DNA of 30,352 nt from Chitinophagaceae bacterium UBA4857 (GCA_002399735.1 DHEF01000053.1:125707-156058); one strand, 5' to 3'. Numbered from the stretch's first letter, positions 14,942-24,232 are shown. Translations and numbers: made by a program. The notes: a model not told the origin generated them from the sequence alone.

Positions 14942-17900
14942 CTAATGAGCGTTTGTTTTTGAAGCACGTTTATACTTTTTACGTTGCTTATTTTTCGATG
15001 TAGCCCCTGTGCTGTTAATAACACCGTTCAAGGTAGTTTTTACTAAATAGTTTATAGATGATCTGTCTTTTAAACGTTCAAAAAATACAATTCCTGTTCT
15101 CTTTTTATTATTACGTTTAATAACAAATGTATTGGCAACAAAACTTATAGTGCGGGTTAAAAAGTTTTTGTTTGTTTCATCACCATTTTTAAAAAGCTGA
15201 ATACGAATGTTTTTATATTTCATATCCATGGTGCCGTACACATAATCATCATTGCCGGCTACAGCCATCTTTAAACTATCAATCCTGCCCGACTTAAATT
15301 TAGCGGAAGCTAAGGAGGCTAAAATGGGATTGATACTCGTCAACTCTGCGCTACCCAAGTCTACTGTCATATTAAACCCTCCCATACTGTCGGTATATGA
15401 TTGTGCTACAAATAGTTTAGTTGCGATCGTATTTTCTAAATGGGCAAAAGCATGTATGTAAAGGCTATCGGTTGCTGTATGGTCATAGTTTTTTGCATGA
15501 TATATTTTACTGTTCAGCCGGTTCACATTAATCCTGCCAACCGAATTAGTTTTTTCATTTATCTCCTCGTATTGTACCAATCCGTCGTTTAATGTTATAC
15601 TATCAACCGATAATTTTATAGGTATGCTATTTAGACGTCCAACGGGTAGTGGTTTTATATTACCCGGTTTACGGGGGATTCTTTTGTCTCTAAAAGTGCT
15701 AATAAAACCATCGTTAATAACAATGCTGCCTACATTAAAACTACTGTCCTTAACATATTGCTCCCAGTTAAAGGGGCCAATATGTATCTCCTTGGTTTTC
15801 GCCTGTAAGTAGTCCGCCTGGTCTTCCAGTTGTTTTACAAATTCATCTCTGCTTAAAACAGGGGAGTAGGCGAAGGAGTCAATGGTAAAACTGCTGTTAC
15901 TTTTTTTGTAACGCAGGTTATACCAGTCAAATTTATTGGCATCATTCAGAAAACTACCTGTTACATCCGAAAGCGAAAAGTCTGCGTTATTACTTATTAA
16001 ATCATATGGGCGTAATAAATAAGTAGGCTTAATGGTAATATTGCTCAGCTTGGCTTTATCAATTATTAATTTACCTAACTGGTTTTTCTGTAAGCTATCA
16101 AATATCAATTTATTTGCTGTAAAATAGTTGATATGTGTTTCCCATTCTACACCGCCGGTTTCTGTGGCTGTTAATTGGGTATAGTTCAACGCTATTTCAA
16201 ATGAGCCATTATCGCTTTTTAACAAGTGTTTATTGGCAGTAAGTACAGCAATTCCTTGTGCCGTTAAATTTGCAACACCAATCTGTATAGTATGATGATC
16301 ATTGCTGCTGATATTTTGCAGTTGTAATTTGCTCTTAGCCTCTTTGTCTAGCCAGGTGATTTGCGTGGTGCCATTCTCGGTAATGGTATTATAATTAATA
16401 GTAGGATTGTTAACCAGTAAGTTACTTACTTGTAAAAGAGGGAAATTTATTCTTTCTTTTATAGCTATATCTGCTATTTCATTTTTGCTGTAGTAATGTA
16501 GTACCGGGTTATTTATTACAATATCATTGGCCGTAATATTTTGTGCCAGCAACTTATTTACATCAGGCGTAAGTTTAATATCCGGAATATTTACTACTAA
16601 AGAGTCTTCTGCATTTTTATTCGCAAAACGGATATTGCGGGCAGTTGAGGTTTGCAGATCCTGTATATTAAAGGTTTCTATATTTAACTCAGTTCTTTCT
16701 TTTAATAAGTTTAATTGTTTGCCATTTGCATTCAATCCTATTATTACTAACCCGTTTGAATTATTGGTATTAGCTATACTGTTACAGCTTACTTTTTCCA
16801 AGTATGCACTTAGGATTGAACCTTCGTTAGTTATCTTAAACTGCGTATTTTTTCCATTTAACTGTTGAATAATAAACCGGCTATCTGCTTTATGTTTCTG
16901 AGGTACATTGTTTATGATATTTGCACTTGCCCCATCCCAGCTTAGCTGATTGATAATAAGTTTATTCAACTTTTCATCAAAAGAAAAAGCATTTAAACTT
17001 ACATTGTTGGCCGTAACGCTGGTACCGCTTTTGTCTTTATACACCATCGTTTTCGCAAGCAATTTATTATCATTACCGGAAAATTTTATATCCTGCAACT
17101 GAATACTGGTGTTACCATTTTTATAAATGCCTTTGGAAAAATTTACAGTTTGTAAGGCTTGTTGTATATCGGCAATTTTATTTGACTGTACCAGCTTTTC
17201 GCCTAAAATAGAAAAGTTTGCGCCATATAAATTTAACTTGCTTTTGTCCGGAAGTATTACCTCTATTTGGCCATTTTTTATATGCAATTGATGTAGTTGC
17301 ATTTGTTTACCCAAACCGGCCAGCGTTTCGTAAATGCTGTTATTGTTATACTTTTTTTGTGGCAATAAAGTGTACTGAATTACCGGATTTACCAAAGTTA
17401 CATTAGCCGCTTTTACTACACGTTCCAGCACAAGGTCGTCCCAGGATAAGCCATCCAGGCTAAACCTGTCCATGCTAATAGTATTGATAGCTTTGTTGTT
17501 TTTTAATTCGTGGTAAACAAATTTATTTAGGTTTATCTGGTTGTTGTAAAACAGAATACTGTCAAACTGTATACTGTAAGTACTGTCTTTTAAAAAGTTT
17601 TCAAAATTTCTTATGCCCATATTAAATTGCTCAATAGCAATTGGCTTAGGCGCATTTTGTAAAATTTTTAATCCTTTTAATTCAAAATTGTTGTGCTCAG
17701 ATGTAAAGGTATTGGGTACACCATTCCGTTCGGTTCTTATATCAAATGAGCCATCGCTGATGATTACATTTTTTAAAGCAATGTTTCCTGTAAGCTGTTG
17801 AATGATCTTATCAATTCTTGGCCCTTTGGCCGAATCTTTATTATCAGGTAAAGTAATATTTAACTTAAAAGCCGGACGGGTACAATAAACCGAATCGGCC

Positions 17901-18736
17901 TGAATAATTTCTTTATGGTATAGGCTATCAAAATTCAAGTTGGTAAGTTTCAGTTTTTCAAAAAAGACAGCGAAAGTGTTATTCTTACTATCACTTTCAG
18001 TGGCTTCAATGGTACAATCATCAAACTCTACCATTTTTTGTTGTACATCCAGTTTAAAGTCTTTAAAACTTAAAATATGCCTACCATCGGGAAAATGTAT
18101 ATTTTGTTTATGAGTTGTAACCGTAAGGTTATCGCTGAATAATATTTTTTTACTGGCAATACTGTCTTTACCACTAACAAAAATGTTGTTCAGTAGTAAA
18201 TTAATATTAGTGATACGTAAAGGTATTTCGTCTGTCGTTGTATTATTTAATAGCGTGAAGGCTGCATTCTGCATGTAAAATTTTCTTACATCCAAAACAT
18301 CCAGTGCTTCCTGTATACTGTTATATACTTTACCCATTTCCTGTGGAATGGATAATTGTTGCTGCATAGTATCGGTACTATTGGCTTTTGTACGAAGCTG
18401 GGTAACGGTGATAGAAGGATTAAAAAGTGACAGTGAGTCTATCAATAATTGTTTGTCAATGATAAACGGTAAAACACCTTTTACGGATAGTTTTACTTTT
18501 TGTACCTGCAGGTCGTATGCCGTGTTGCTGGTGGCGGTATCAGTGGAGTAGAAATGGGCATTTTCTAATTCCATGTGTTTGCTAAACCAGTTAAACTTAA
18601 ACTTTTTTACTTTCAGGTATAGTTTTCCATTCGATTGGGAGGAAACCATGTTTTCAATAAATGTTTCCGCATGGTTTATAAACCAAAAATGAAAAGCGAT
18701 TAATAACACCAAAAGTCCTCCGATTATGAAGGACAA
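14942..18736 (-). CDS. AsmA/TamB-like large envelope protein (start ambiguous)
   Basis: This very large (1264-residue) protein has one N-terminal membrane helix (FIIGGLLVLLIAFHFWF). A long periplasmic region of repeating short beta strands follows, with patterns like LLIDSLSLFNPSITV. That is typical of AsmA-like/DUF748-like bridge proteins that span the periplasm and are linked to lipid transport or outer-membrane assembly. The C terminus is basic (KNKQRKKYKRASK). Only a TTG at 18736 can serve as a normal start in this frame, and it would begin inside the leader helix. An ATG at 18758 is out of frame by one base because of an A7 tract. With six A the protein would begin MEKILKILSFIIGG, a normal N terminus. 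It appears monocistronic. The broad family is likely; exact function is unknown. Confidence 0.8.
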   Translation of the reverse strand: MSFIIGGLLVLLIAFHFWFINHAETFIENMVSSQSNGKLYLKVKKFKFNWFSKHMELENAHFYSTDTATSNTAYDLQVQKVKLSVKGVLPFIIDKQLLIDSLSLFNPSITVTQLRTKANSTDTMQQQLSIPQEMGKVYNSIQEALDVLDVRKFYMQNAAFTLLNNTTTDEIPLRITNINLLLNNIFVSGKDSIASKKILFSDNLTVTTHKQNIHFPDGRHILSFKDFKLDVQQKMVEFDDCTIEATESDSKNNTFAVFFEKLKLTNLNFDSLYHKEIIQADSVYCTRPAFKLNITLPDNKDSAKGPRIDKIIQQLTGNIALKNVIISDGSFDIRTERNGVPNTFTSEHNNFELKGLKILQNAPKPIAIEQFNMGIRNFENFLKDSTYSIQFDSILFYNNQINLNKFVYHELKNNKAINTISMDRFSLDGLSWDDLVLERVVKAANVTLVNPVIQYTLLPQKKYNNNSIYETLAGLGKQMQLHQLHIKNGQIEVILPDKSKLNLYGANFSILGEKLVQSNKIADIQQALQTVNFSKGIYKNGNTSIQLQDIKFSGNDNKLLAKTMVYKDKSGTSVTANNVSLNAFSFDEKLNKLIINQLSWDGASANIINNVPQKHKADSRFIIQQLNGKNTQFKITNEGSILSAYLEKVSCNSIANTNNSNGLVIIGLNANGKQLNLLKERTELNIETFNIQDLQTSTARNIRFANKNAEDSLVVNIPDIKLTPDVNKLLAQNITANDIVINNPVLHYYSKNEIADIAIKERINFPLLQVSNLLVNNPTINYNTITENGTTQITWLDKEAKSKLQLQNISSNDHHTIQIGVANLTAQGIAVLTANKHLLKSDNGSFEIALNYTQLTATETGGVEWETHINYFTANKLIFDSLQKNQLGKLIIDKAKLSNITIKPTYLLRPYDLISNNADFSLSDVTGSFLNDANKFDWYNLRYKKSNSSFTIDSFAYSPVLSRDEFVKQLEDQADYLQAKTKEIHIGPFNWEQYVKDSSFNVGSIVINDGFISTFRDKRIPRKPGNIKPLPVGRLNSIPIKLSVDSITLNDGLVQYEEINEKTNSVGRINVNRLNSKIYHAKNYDHTATDSLYIHAFAHLENTIATKLFVAQSYTDSMGGFNMTVDLGSAELTSINPILASLASAKFKSGRIDSLKMAVAGNDDYVYGTMDMKYKNIRIQLFKNGDETNKNFLTRTISFVANTFVIKRNNKKRTGIVFFERLKDRSSINYLVKTTLNGVINSTGATSKNKQRKKYKRASKTNAH

Positions 18737-18900
18737 AATTTTGAGTATTTTTTTCCATTTATGTGTACCGGTAGCTATACTTTCTTATTTAGTCTTAAGT
18801 TAAACAATTAAATCATCAGTTGGTAAACTGGCTACAATCGTGCCTGATATATAAATCTCTTACTTATTTGCATGGAAAACAAGTTTTAGGTGTTTAAAGT

Positions 18901-19004
18901 TGTAAGAACGCTTAAAGCTGAATGCTAAATGCTCAATGCCCAATAGAATTACCGAACGATGCAGTGAGTGACACAACAGACGGTGATAGTAGTAATTCAG
19001 CTGG
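18901..19004 (-). repeat. Mosaic intergenic repeat, copy 5 (type I head)
   Basis: On the minus strand this reads CCAGCTGAATTACTAC, TATCACCGTC, TGTTGTGTCACTCACT, GCATCGTTCGG and the core TAATTCTATTGGGCATT. Near-tandem copies of GAGCATTTAGCATTCAGC follow. The rest of the 18759-19078 spacer shows only the metG terminator and AT-rich DNA. Confidence 0.85.
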
Positions 19005-19013
19005 TAAAATAAA

Positions 19014-19059
19014 AATGGTTATTGAAAATGACTTAAAAAAATCATTCCCAATAACCATT
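19014..19059 (-). terminator. Intrinsic terminator after metG
   Basis: A perfect 11-bp outer stem AATGGTTATTG/CAATAACCATT encloses an inner stem AATGA/TCATT. On the minus strand it is followed by TTTTATTTT. It begins 20 bp past the metG stop codon. Confidence 0.85.
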
Positions 19060-19078
19060 CAAAATTAGCCAGTAACTT

Positions 19079-21193
19079 TTAATTAACGCCTGCGCCGTTA
19101 TTAACCACACCGTCGGGGTTAACAAAATGCAATTTGCCTTCAGCATTTTCAGCCATTAAAATCATGCCGTTACTTTCTATGCCACGCATTTTACGGGGGG
19201 CCAGATTGGCAACCACCACTACCTGTTTATTAATAATTTCTTCGGGCGTAAAATGTAAAGCAATACCCGAAACAATAGTTCTGGTTTCAAAACCAAGATC
19301 CACTTCCAGTTGCAATAATTTATCGGCCTTTGGCACTTTTACTGCGCTAATGATGGTGCCAACTTTTAAATCCAATTTGGCAAAATCATCATACTGTATG
19401 GTTTCTTTTACGGTTGGTTCGACAGGTGCAGGTGCTGGCTTAGCGGCCTCTGTTACTTTTACTAAACCGGCTTTTAATTTTTCTACTTGTTGTGTTATTT
19501 CAGCATCTTCAATTTTACGGAACAATAATTCCGGTGCTCTTAATGAATAACCCGGCTTTAATAAATTAATGGTACCTGCGTTTGACCAGTTTAACATTTT
19601 ATCTACCACCTTCATCATATGCAACATTTTTTGCGAGGTGTTGGGCAAAAAAGGATTTGATAATATGGCTAAATTAGCCGTAAGCTGCAAACATAAATGC
19701 AGACTATTGTCAATACTTTTTTGCGCTTCAAGATTTTCGGCCAGTTGTTTGGCTACAATCCATGGCTCTTTCTTTTGCATGTATTGGTTGCCCTTGCGGC
19801 TTAAATCAATTACTTCAAACAACGCATCTCTGAATTTATATTCTTCCAGGTAAGTTTCTACCCGGCGTTTGGCCATCTTAATTTCTTCAATCAGTTGCTC
19901 ATCTGTTTCGTCTAAAATATCGGTATGTAAAGCAGGCACTTTGCCACCACATAATTTATGCATTAACACAAATGTGCGGTTAACAAAATTGCCAAAAATG
20001 CTTACCAGCTCGCTATTCACTGCATCCTGAAAACCTTTCCAGGTAAACTCACTATCCTTGGTTTCCGGGGCAATCTGCGTAAGGTAATAACGCAACATAT
20101 CTACACATTGCGGCCCGCCATTAGGTTGCTTTACAAAATCGTTAATGTAGTCACGCATTTCCAGCTTCCAGTTACGGCTAGTACTCATTTTATCGCCTTC
20201 CAGATTTAAGAACTCGTTAGCCGGTACATTTTCAGGTAAAATATAACCCCGCTGTTGTAACATAATGGGGAAGATGATACAGTGAAACACAATATTATCC
20301 TTACCAATAAAATGTACCAGTTTGGTTTCTTTATCCTGCCAGTAAGGCTCCCATGCTTTATTGTTTTCTATAGCCCATTGTTTGGTAGCACTTATATATC
20401 CAATAGGTGCATCAAACCAAACGTATAAAACTTTTCCAGCCGCATCGGCCAATGGTACTTTTATACCCCAATCCAGATCCCTGGTTACTGCACGTGATTG
20501 TAAGCCACCTTCAATCCAGCTTTTACATTGTCCCACTACGGTTGCACGCCAATCGTTTTTATGGTCTTCTAAAATCCATTGTTTTAAAAAATCTTCATGT
20601 TTCCCTAGCGGTAAGTACCAGTGTGTGGTTTTCTTTTTTACCGGCGGCTGTCCGCTTAAAGTACTTACGGGGTTAATCAATTCATCCGGGCTCAATGTAC
20701 GTCCGCAGTTTTCACACTGATCGCCAAAAGCCCTGTCGCTGCCACAATTGGGGCAGGTGCCTTTTATAAAACGGTCGGCCAGAAAAGTTTTCGATTCCTC
20801 GTCAAAAAACTGTTCGGTTTCTTTTGTTTCCAGTTGGTTACGTTCGTGCAGGTAAGTAAAAAACTCCTGCGCCGTTTCATGGTGTAATGGTTCGCTGGTG
20901 CGGTGGTAAATATCAAAGGAAATATTCAGGTCAGCAAAGTCCTGTTTCATTTCTGCATGGTACTTATCAATAATGGCACGTGGGGTGGTATGTTCTTTCA
21001 TTGCCTGAATAGGAATAGCCGTACCATGTTCATCACTGCCACAAACAAAAACCACATCACGCTGTTGCGCACGCAGGTAACGTACATAAATATCCGCAGG
21101 AATATAGGCGCCGGCCAGGTGCCCCACATGTTTTAAACCATTAGCATAAGGTAAGGCCGAAGTAATCAAGTATCTTTTAGGTTGTGTCGACAT
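19079..21193 (-). CDS. metG: Methionyl-tRNA synthetase
   Basis: This 704-residue cytoplasmic enzyme charges tRNA-Met with methionine. The Rossmann catalytic core has the HIGH-equivalent HVGH within PYANGLKHVGHLAG (about residues 14-28). A zinc knuckle has CPNC and CENC pairs (about 146-162). The KMSKS loop appears as KMSTS at 335-339. An anticodon-binding helical domain follows (about 400-560). After a Pro/Ala linker, a C-terminal EMAP/Trbp111-type tRNA-binding domain (about 600-704) starts YDDFAKLDLKVG and contains NLAPRKMRGIESNGMIL. Domain order and length match the long bacterial MetG form. It starts at ATG 21193 and is transcribed alone, ending in a good terminator. KMSTS instead of KMSKS is an accepted variant. 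Confidence 0.97.
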   Translation of the reverse strand: MSTQPKRYLITSALPYANGLKHVGHLAGAYIPADIYVRYLRAQQRDVVFVCGSDEHGTAIPIQAMKEHTTPRAIIDKYHAEMKQDFADLNISFDIYHRTSEPLHHETAQEFFTYLHERNQLETKETEQFFDEESKTFLADRFIKGTCPNCGSDRAFGDQCENCGRTLSPDELINPVSTLSGQPPVKKKTTHWYLPLGKHEDFLKQWILEDHKNDWRATVVGQCKSWIEGGLQSRAVTRDLDWGIKVPLADAAGKVLYVWFDAPIGYISATKQWAIENNKAWEPYWQDKETKLVHFIGKDNIVFHCIIFPIMLQQRGYILPENVPANEFLNLEGDKMSTSRNWKLEMRDYINDFVKQPNGGPQCVDMLRYYLTQIAPETKDSEFTWKGFQDAVNSELVSIFGNFVNRTFVLMHKLCGGKVPALHTDILDETDEQLIEEIKMAKRRVETYLEEYKFRDALFEVIDLSRKGNQYMQKKEPWIVAKQLAENLEAQKSIDNSLHLCLQLTANLAILSNPFLPNTSQKMLHMMKVVDKMLNWSNAGTINLLKPGYSLRAPELLFRKIEDAEITQQVEKLKAGLVKVTEAAKPAPAPVEPTVKETIQYDDFAKLDLKVGTIISAVKVPKADKLLQLEVDLGFETRTIVSGIALHFTPEEIINKQVVVVANLAPRKMRGIESNGMILMAENAEGKLHFVNPDGVVNNGAGVN

Positions 21194-21207
21194 TTTTTTT
21201 TATTTTA

Positions 21208-21287
21208 TCAGCTGTATTACTACTATCATCGCCTGTTGTGTCACTCACTTGTGCTGCAACAATTCTATTGAGCATTTTGTAAGTGGC
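21208..21287 (+). repeat. Mosaic intergenic repeat, copy 6 (type I head)
   Basis: Reads ATCAGCTGTATTACTAC, TATCATCGCC, TGTTGTGTCACTCACT, TGTGCTGCAAC and the core AATTCTATTGAGCATT with TTGTAAG. It lies between divergent metG and the first S66 gene, where both promoters should be. It is therefore either tolerated in or part of the regulatory region. Confidence 0.85.
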
Positions 21288-21422
21288 ATCAGTTTTTGGA
21301 AAATTCTTTTAATACAAAGCTGTTTCTTAAAATTATCCTTATACATTATAAGGATAACGGATGGCAAAATTACCATATTCGCACCATTGCTCAAAACGCA
21401 AACATTATGTTATCTTCCCAAC

Positions 21423-22451
21423 ATGAAAAGGAAAAGTTTTTTACAGGCTACAGCCACGCTGGCAGGTCTTTCGGCTTTGCCAACCGGGGTAAGCCATGCG
21501 GCCCGTAATATGGCTCATACACCTGTACCCATTATGCCTTCTTATTTGCAAAAAGGCGATACAATTGGCATTACCTCACCTGCCGGATATATTACTTTGG
21601 AAGAAATTGAACCGGCAAAACAATTAATGGAATCCTGGGGTTTTAGGGTAAAAGTGGGTAATACCATAGGAAAACGCCATTTTACTTTTGGGGGCACTGA
21701 TGTGGAAAGAAAAGAAGATTTACAGCAAATGCTGAACGATAAAACCATTAAAGCCATCATGTGTGCCCGAGGTGGTTATGGGGCCGTAAGAATAGTGGAT
21801 CAGCTGGATTGGACGGCTTTTAAACAATACCCAAAATGGGTAATTGGCTTTAGCGATATTACGGTGTTGCATAACCATATTAACAGTAATATGGGTATTG
21901 CCAGCATTCATTCTAAAATGTGTAACAGTTTTCCATCAGTTTGGGTCAATGCCGATGCCCAACAAAAAGAAACTATCCTTTCCATACAAAAAGCATTAAC
22001 CGGTGTAAAGATGGAATATACAGCCGGTATTAATACATTTAATAAAAAAGGTACTGCTACGGGTGTATTGGTGGGTGGTAATTTAAAAACAATTGAGTCA
22101 CTGGCTGCCTCATCATCTGATTTACGTACGGCTAATAAAATTTTATTTGTAGAGGATACAGGCGAATACATGTACAGCATGGATCGTATGTTCTGGAACC
22201 TGAAACGTTCTGGTAAATTAGATAACCTGAAAGCGTTAATAGTAGGAGGGTTTAAAGAAAAAAAAGACGCCGGTGATGACGATTTTGGTAAAACCTTACA
22301 GGATGTTGTGTTGGAAAAAGTAAAAGAATACAATTACCCGGTTTGTTTTGATTTCCCCGTTGGGCACCAGCGTAATAATTTTGCTTTAAAATGTGGTGTT
22401 ACACATCAATTAGTAATAACCGATCAGCATGTTACCTTAAAAGAACAGTAG
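21423..22451 (+). CDS. S66 peptidase (LD-carboxypeptidase family), exported form
   Basis: This 342-residue S66 enzyme probably trims the terminal D-alanine from murein tetrapeptides. The catalytic triad is visible: Ser144 in IGFSDIT, Glu244 in FVEDTGEY and His315 in PVGHQRN, with the conserved ARGGYG at 115-120. ATG 21423 gives a leader MKRKSFLQATATLAG...SHA, which looks like a Tat-type signal with KR in place of RR. The longer in-frame extension from 21249 runs through repeat DNA and lacks coding character. A TATCTTCC resembling the -7 box lies just upstream of this ATG. The gene is paralogous to the one at 24513 but carries an export signal. It ends 8 bp from the end of the convergent MNIO gene. 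S66 also includes MccF-type immunity peptidases. Confidence 0.9.
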   Translation: MKRKSFLQATATLAGLSALPTGVSHAARNMAHTPVPIMPSYLQKGDTIGITSPAGYITLEEIEPAKQLMESWGFRVKVGNTIGKRHFTFGGTDVERKEDLQQMLNDKTIKAIMCARGGYGAVRIVDQLDWTAFKQYPKWVIGFSDITVLHNHINSNMGIASIHSKMCNSFPSVWVNADAQQKETILSIQKALTGVKMEYTAGINTFNKKGTATGVLVGGNLKTIESLAASSSDLRTANKILFVEDTGEYMYSMDRMFWNLKRSGKLDNLKALIVGGFKEKKDAGDDDFGKTLQDVVLEKVKEYNYPVCFDFPVGHQRNNFALKCGVTHQLVITDQHVTLKEQ

Positions 22452-22459
22452 TAAAGCTG

Positions 22460-23926
22460 CTAGGAGTGGAATACCGTTTTTATCTGGTCAACAATTGTTT
22501 CATCAGGGGTTATTTCAATTAAGTAGTCTTTGGTACTCCTAAAAGCAGGAATTTTCCTTTGTTTCAATGCTTCAATCATATTTAGTGGATTATAGCTCAT
22601 TTCTACTGTTACCGTAGTGTTTTCAGTAAAAGATTTTAATGAAGCCAGTTCGTATTGGATGAGTTCTACCAAAATCCGGTCGGTAAGAATACTTTTCTGT
22701 TGTAATAAATAGTTTGCAAAATCGGTTCCGTTATCTGAGGCAAAAAGTTTTGGGGAGGCCTCTTGCCAAAATGTTCTCAGCAGCGTATTAAAGTTTTCCA
22801 TTCCTAAAGTAAGCATCAAATAGCGGCAGGTTAATTTTAATGAACTTACCAGTAAAGAACCTTTAAATTTTTCAATCAGGTCTTGTATGATAGTGATGCC
22901 TTTATCTTTTATCAGGGTTTCTGCCAAAACTGTTTTGCTTTTTAGCGGCCTTTTAATGGCTAGTAAACCCAATGTATTTTCCCATTCTGATACGGACGGT
23001 GTATAACTTGTTGCCGCACTATTATTACTGTTCACCGGTTGATGCCTCCTTTTGCAATTGGTGCCTCGTTTATCCCATATCCGGTTCATTTTTTCTAATT
23101 GCAGGGTTATATCTTTTTGGGGAACCATGGTAATATACTCCGGCAACATTTCAAAAGTTATTGCTTTTAAATTAGGCAATCTGCGCACAATCATTTCAAA
23201 AAGTTCAATTACTTCATCGTTGGATGGGCCGGAATGAGCGTCGAGATAATATCCATTAAAATAAAAGCCTCCTGCTAAATGTATTTGGGTGATGCGTTCA
23301 TGGCTCAATTGGTTAAAATAGTCGGTTACTTTTTGGCGACCATTTTTTTCGTTGACTAAAACATTATGTATGTCCAGTAAAATATTGCAGTCAGCCTTTT
23401 CTGCTATTTTATTTACAAAAGCGCCGTCTTCTATTTCAAATGGTAATGGTGCTAAGTAGTTTACACCTGTTTCAAATAAAAAGGGAATGTCGAAATTCTT
23501 TTTATAATTAGTAATACCGGCAACGGCAGTATTAATCCCTTCATCTGTTTGTAATGGCGATAACAAAAAATTAGTATTATACAACTCATTATTAATACTT
23601 AGGTTATTAAAACTTAAATGTTCGCTCAAGGTAACGGGTTGTAACCGTTCCATCATTTTATATAAACATTGCAGGTGCATGGTATCGGCCGGAAGGCTAC
23701 CTGCAACGGGGTAACCAACACCATGAAAAGTAATGGGCTTGTTTAATGAACTTAAATAATTAACGGCTGCTTCATCATAAGCATAAGCAGCCAATCCGTT
23801 ATGTAACCGGTACCAAAAGGTCTGTGGTTCTATTTCAATTACTTGAATTAATTCCGGATTGGCTGCTATTGTTTCTTCAAACCCGGAAAAATAAATAATT
23901 CCAACACCTAACTCGGGAATTTTCAT
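22460..23926 (-). CDS. DUF692/MNIO-family enzyme with C-terminal partner-like domain
   Basis: The N-terminal ~285 residues form a DUF692 TIM barrel, the multinuclear non-haem iron oxidase family (MbnB, TglH, ChrH, BufB). These enzymes modify cysteines or backbone of small peptides. Candidate metal-binding residues sit in family positions: His68 (HGVGYP), Glu102/His103 (SEHLSF), Glu152 (FETG), Asp185/His187/Asn188 (LLDIHN), His216 (IHLAGG), Asp229/His231 (DAHSG) and Glu259 (FEM). A linker of about 30 residues leads to a helical C-terminal region (about 315-488). Its pattern YLMLTLGMENFNTLL, then NYLLQQ and ELIQYELASL, resembles the DUF2063-type partner that usually lies in a separate gene. Total length of 488 is well above a lone DUF692 protein. 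It follows the small peptide gene by 19 bp. Enzyme family is firm; the fused partner is a moderate call. Confidence 0.87.
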   Translation of the reverse strand: MKIPELGVGIIYFSGFEETIAANPELIQVIEIEPQTFWYRLHNGLAAYAYDEAAVNYLSSLNKPITFHGVGYPVAGSLPADTMHLQCLYKMMERLQPVTLSEHLSFNNLSINNELYNTNFLLSPLQTDEGINTAVAGITNYKKNFDIPFLFETGVNYLAPLPFEIEDGAFVNKIAEKADCNILLDIHNVLVNEKNGRQKVTDYFNQLSHERITQIHLAGGFYFNGYYLDAHSGPSNDEVIELFEMIVRRLPNLKAITFEMLPEYITMVPQKDITLQLEKMNRIWDKRGTNCKRRHQPVNSNNSAATSYTPSVSEWENTLGLLAIKRPLKSKTVLAETLIKDKGITIIQDLIEKFKGSLLVSSLKLTCRYLMLTLGMENFNTLLRTFWQEASPKLFASDNGTDFANYLLQQKSILTDRILVELIQYELASLKSFTENTTVTVEMSYNPLNMIEALKQRKIPAFRSTKDYLIEITPDETIVDQIKTVFHS

Positions 23927-23945
23927 TTTTCTTTAATTAAAAGGG

Positions 23946-24161
23946 TTATGGACGAAATTGTAATTTTTCGTCAAAAATAAATCGACGCTCAAAATCAAAG
24001 CGAATGTCGAAGCCGGAATGGCAACCCGGACAACCAAGTTTACCCAGTACTTCGGCGGTAATTTTGTTCATAGATTCGAGGTTAAAAGCCGCACTGGCAG
24101 GTACTGTTACTTTAATTACTTTACTATCCAGTTTGGATAATCTTTTGAATTCTGCTTTCAT
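23946..24161 (-). CDS. Small Cys-motif peptide, candidate MNIO substrate
   Basis: This 71-residue peptide has no signal sequence and lies 19 bp upstream of the MNIO gene on the same strand, so it is almost certainly co-transcribed. The N-terminal half (residues 1-40) is basic and amphipathic, like a leader (KRLSKLDSKVIKVTV). The C-terminal part has CPGCHSGFDIRF with Cys44, Cys47 and His48, followed by aromatic and charged residues (FDFERRFIFDEKLQF). MNIO enzymes act on cysteines in short precursor peptides, so this is the natural substrate candidate. I do not recognise a named precursor family. A metal-binding accessory protein using CxxCH is the main alternative. A CTAACT/AGTTAG inverted repeat lies 55 bp upstream. 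Confidence 0.85.
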   Translation of the reverse strand: MKAEFKRLSKLDSKVIKVTVPASAAFNLESMNKITAEVLGKLGCPGCHSGFDIRFDFERRFIFDEKLQFRP

Positions 24162-24215
24162 AAAAACTAAGGTTTAATAAAATTGTTTCCTTATTAACGC
24201 AAAGGAGAATAACGT

Positions 24216-24232
24216 CTAACTAAGCCAGTTAG
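24216..24232. promoter_or_regulatory. Inverted repeat upstream of the peptide-MNIO unit
   Basis: A perfect 6-bp inverted repeat CTAACT-AAGCC-AGTTAG is centred about 60 bp upstream of the peptide start. Its size and position fit an operator for a dimeric regulator, but no regulator is adjacent and a repeat this short could be chance. Confidence 0.3.

Noticed and set aside
21249..21422. N-terminal extension of the first S66 protein
   Set aside because: The 58 extra residues are encoded by the end of mosaic repeat copy 6 and AT-rich spacer. The Tat-like leader at ATG 21423 is the natural start.
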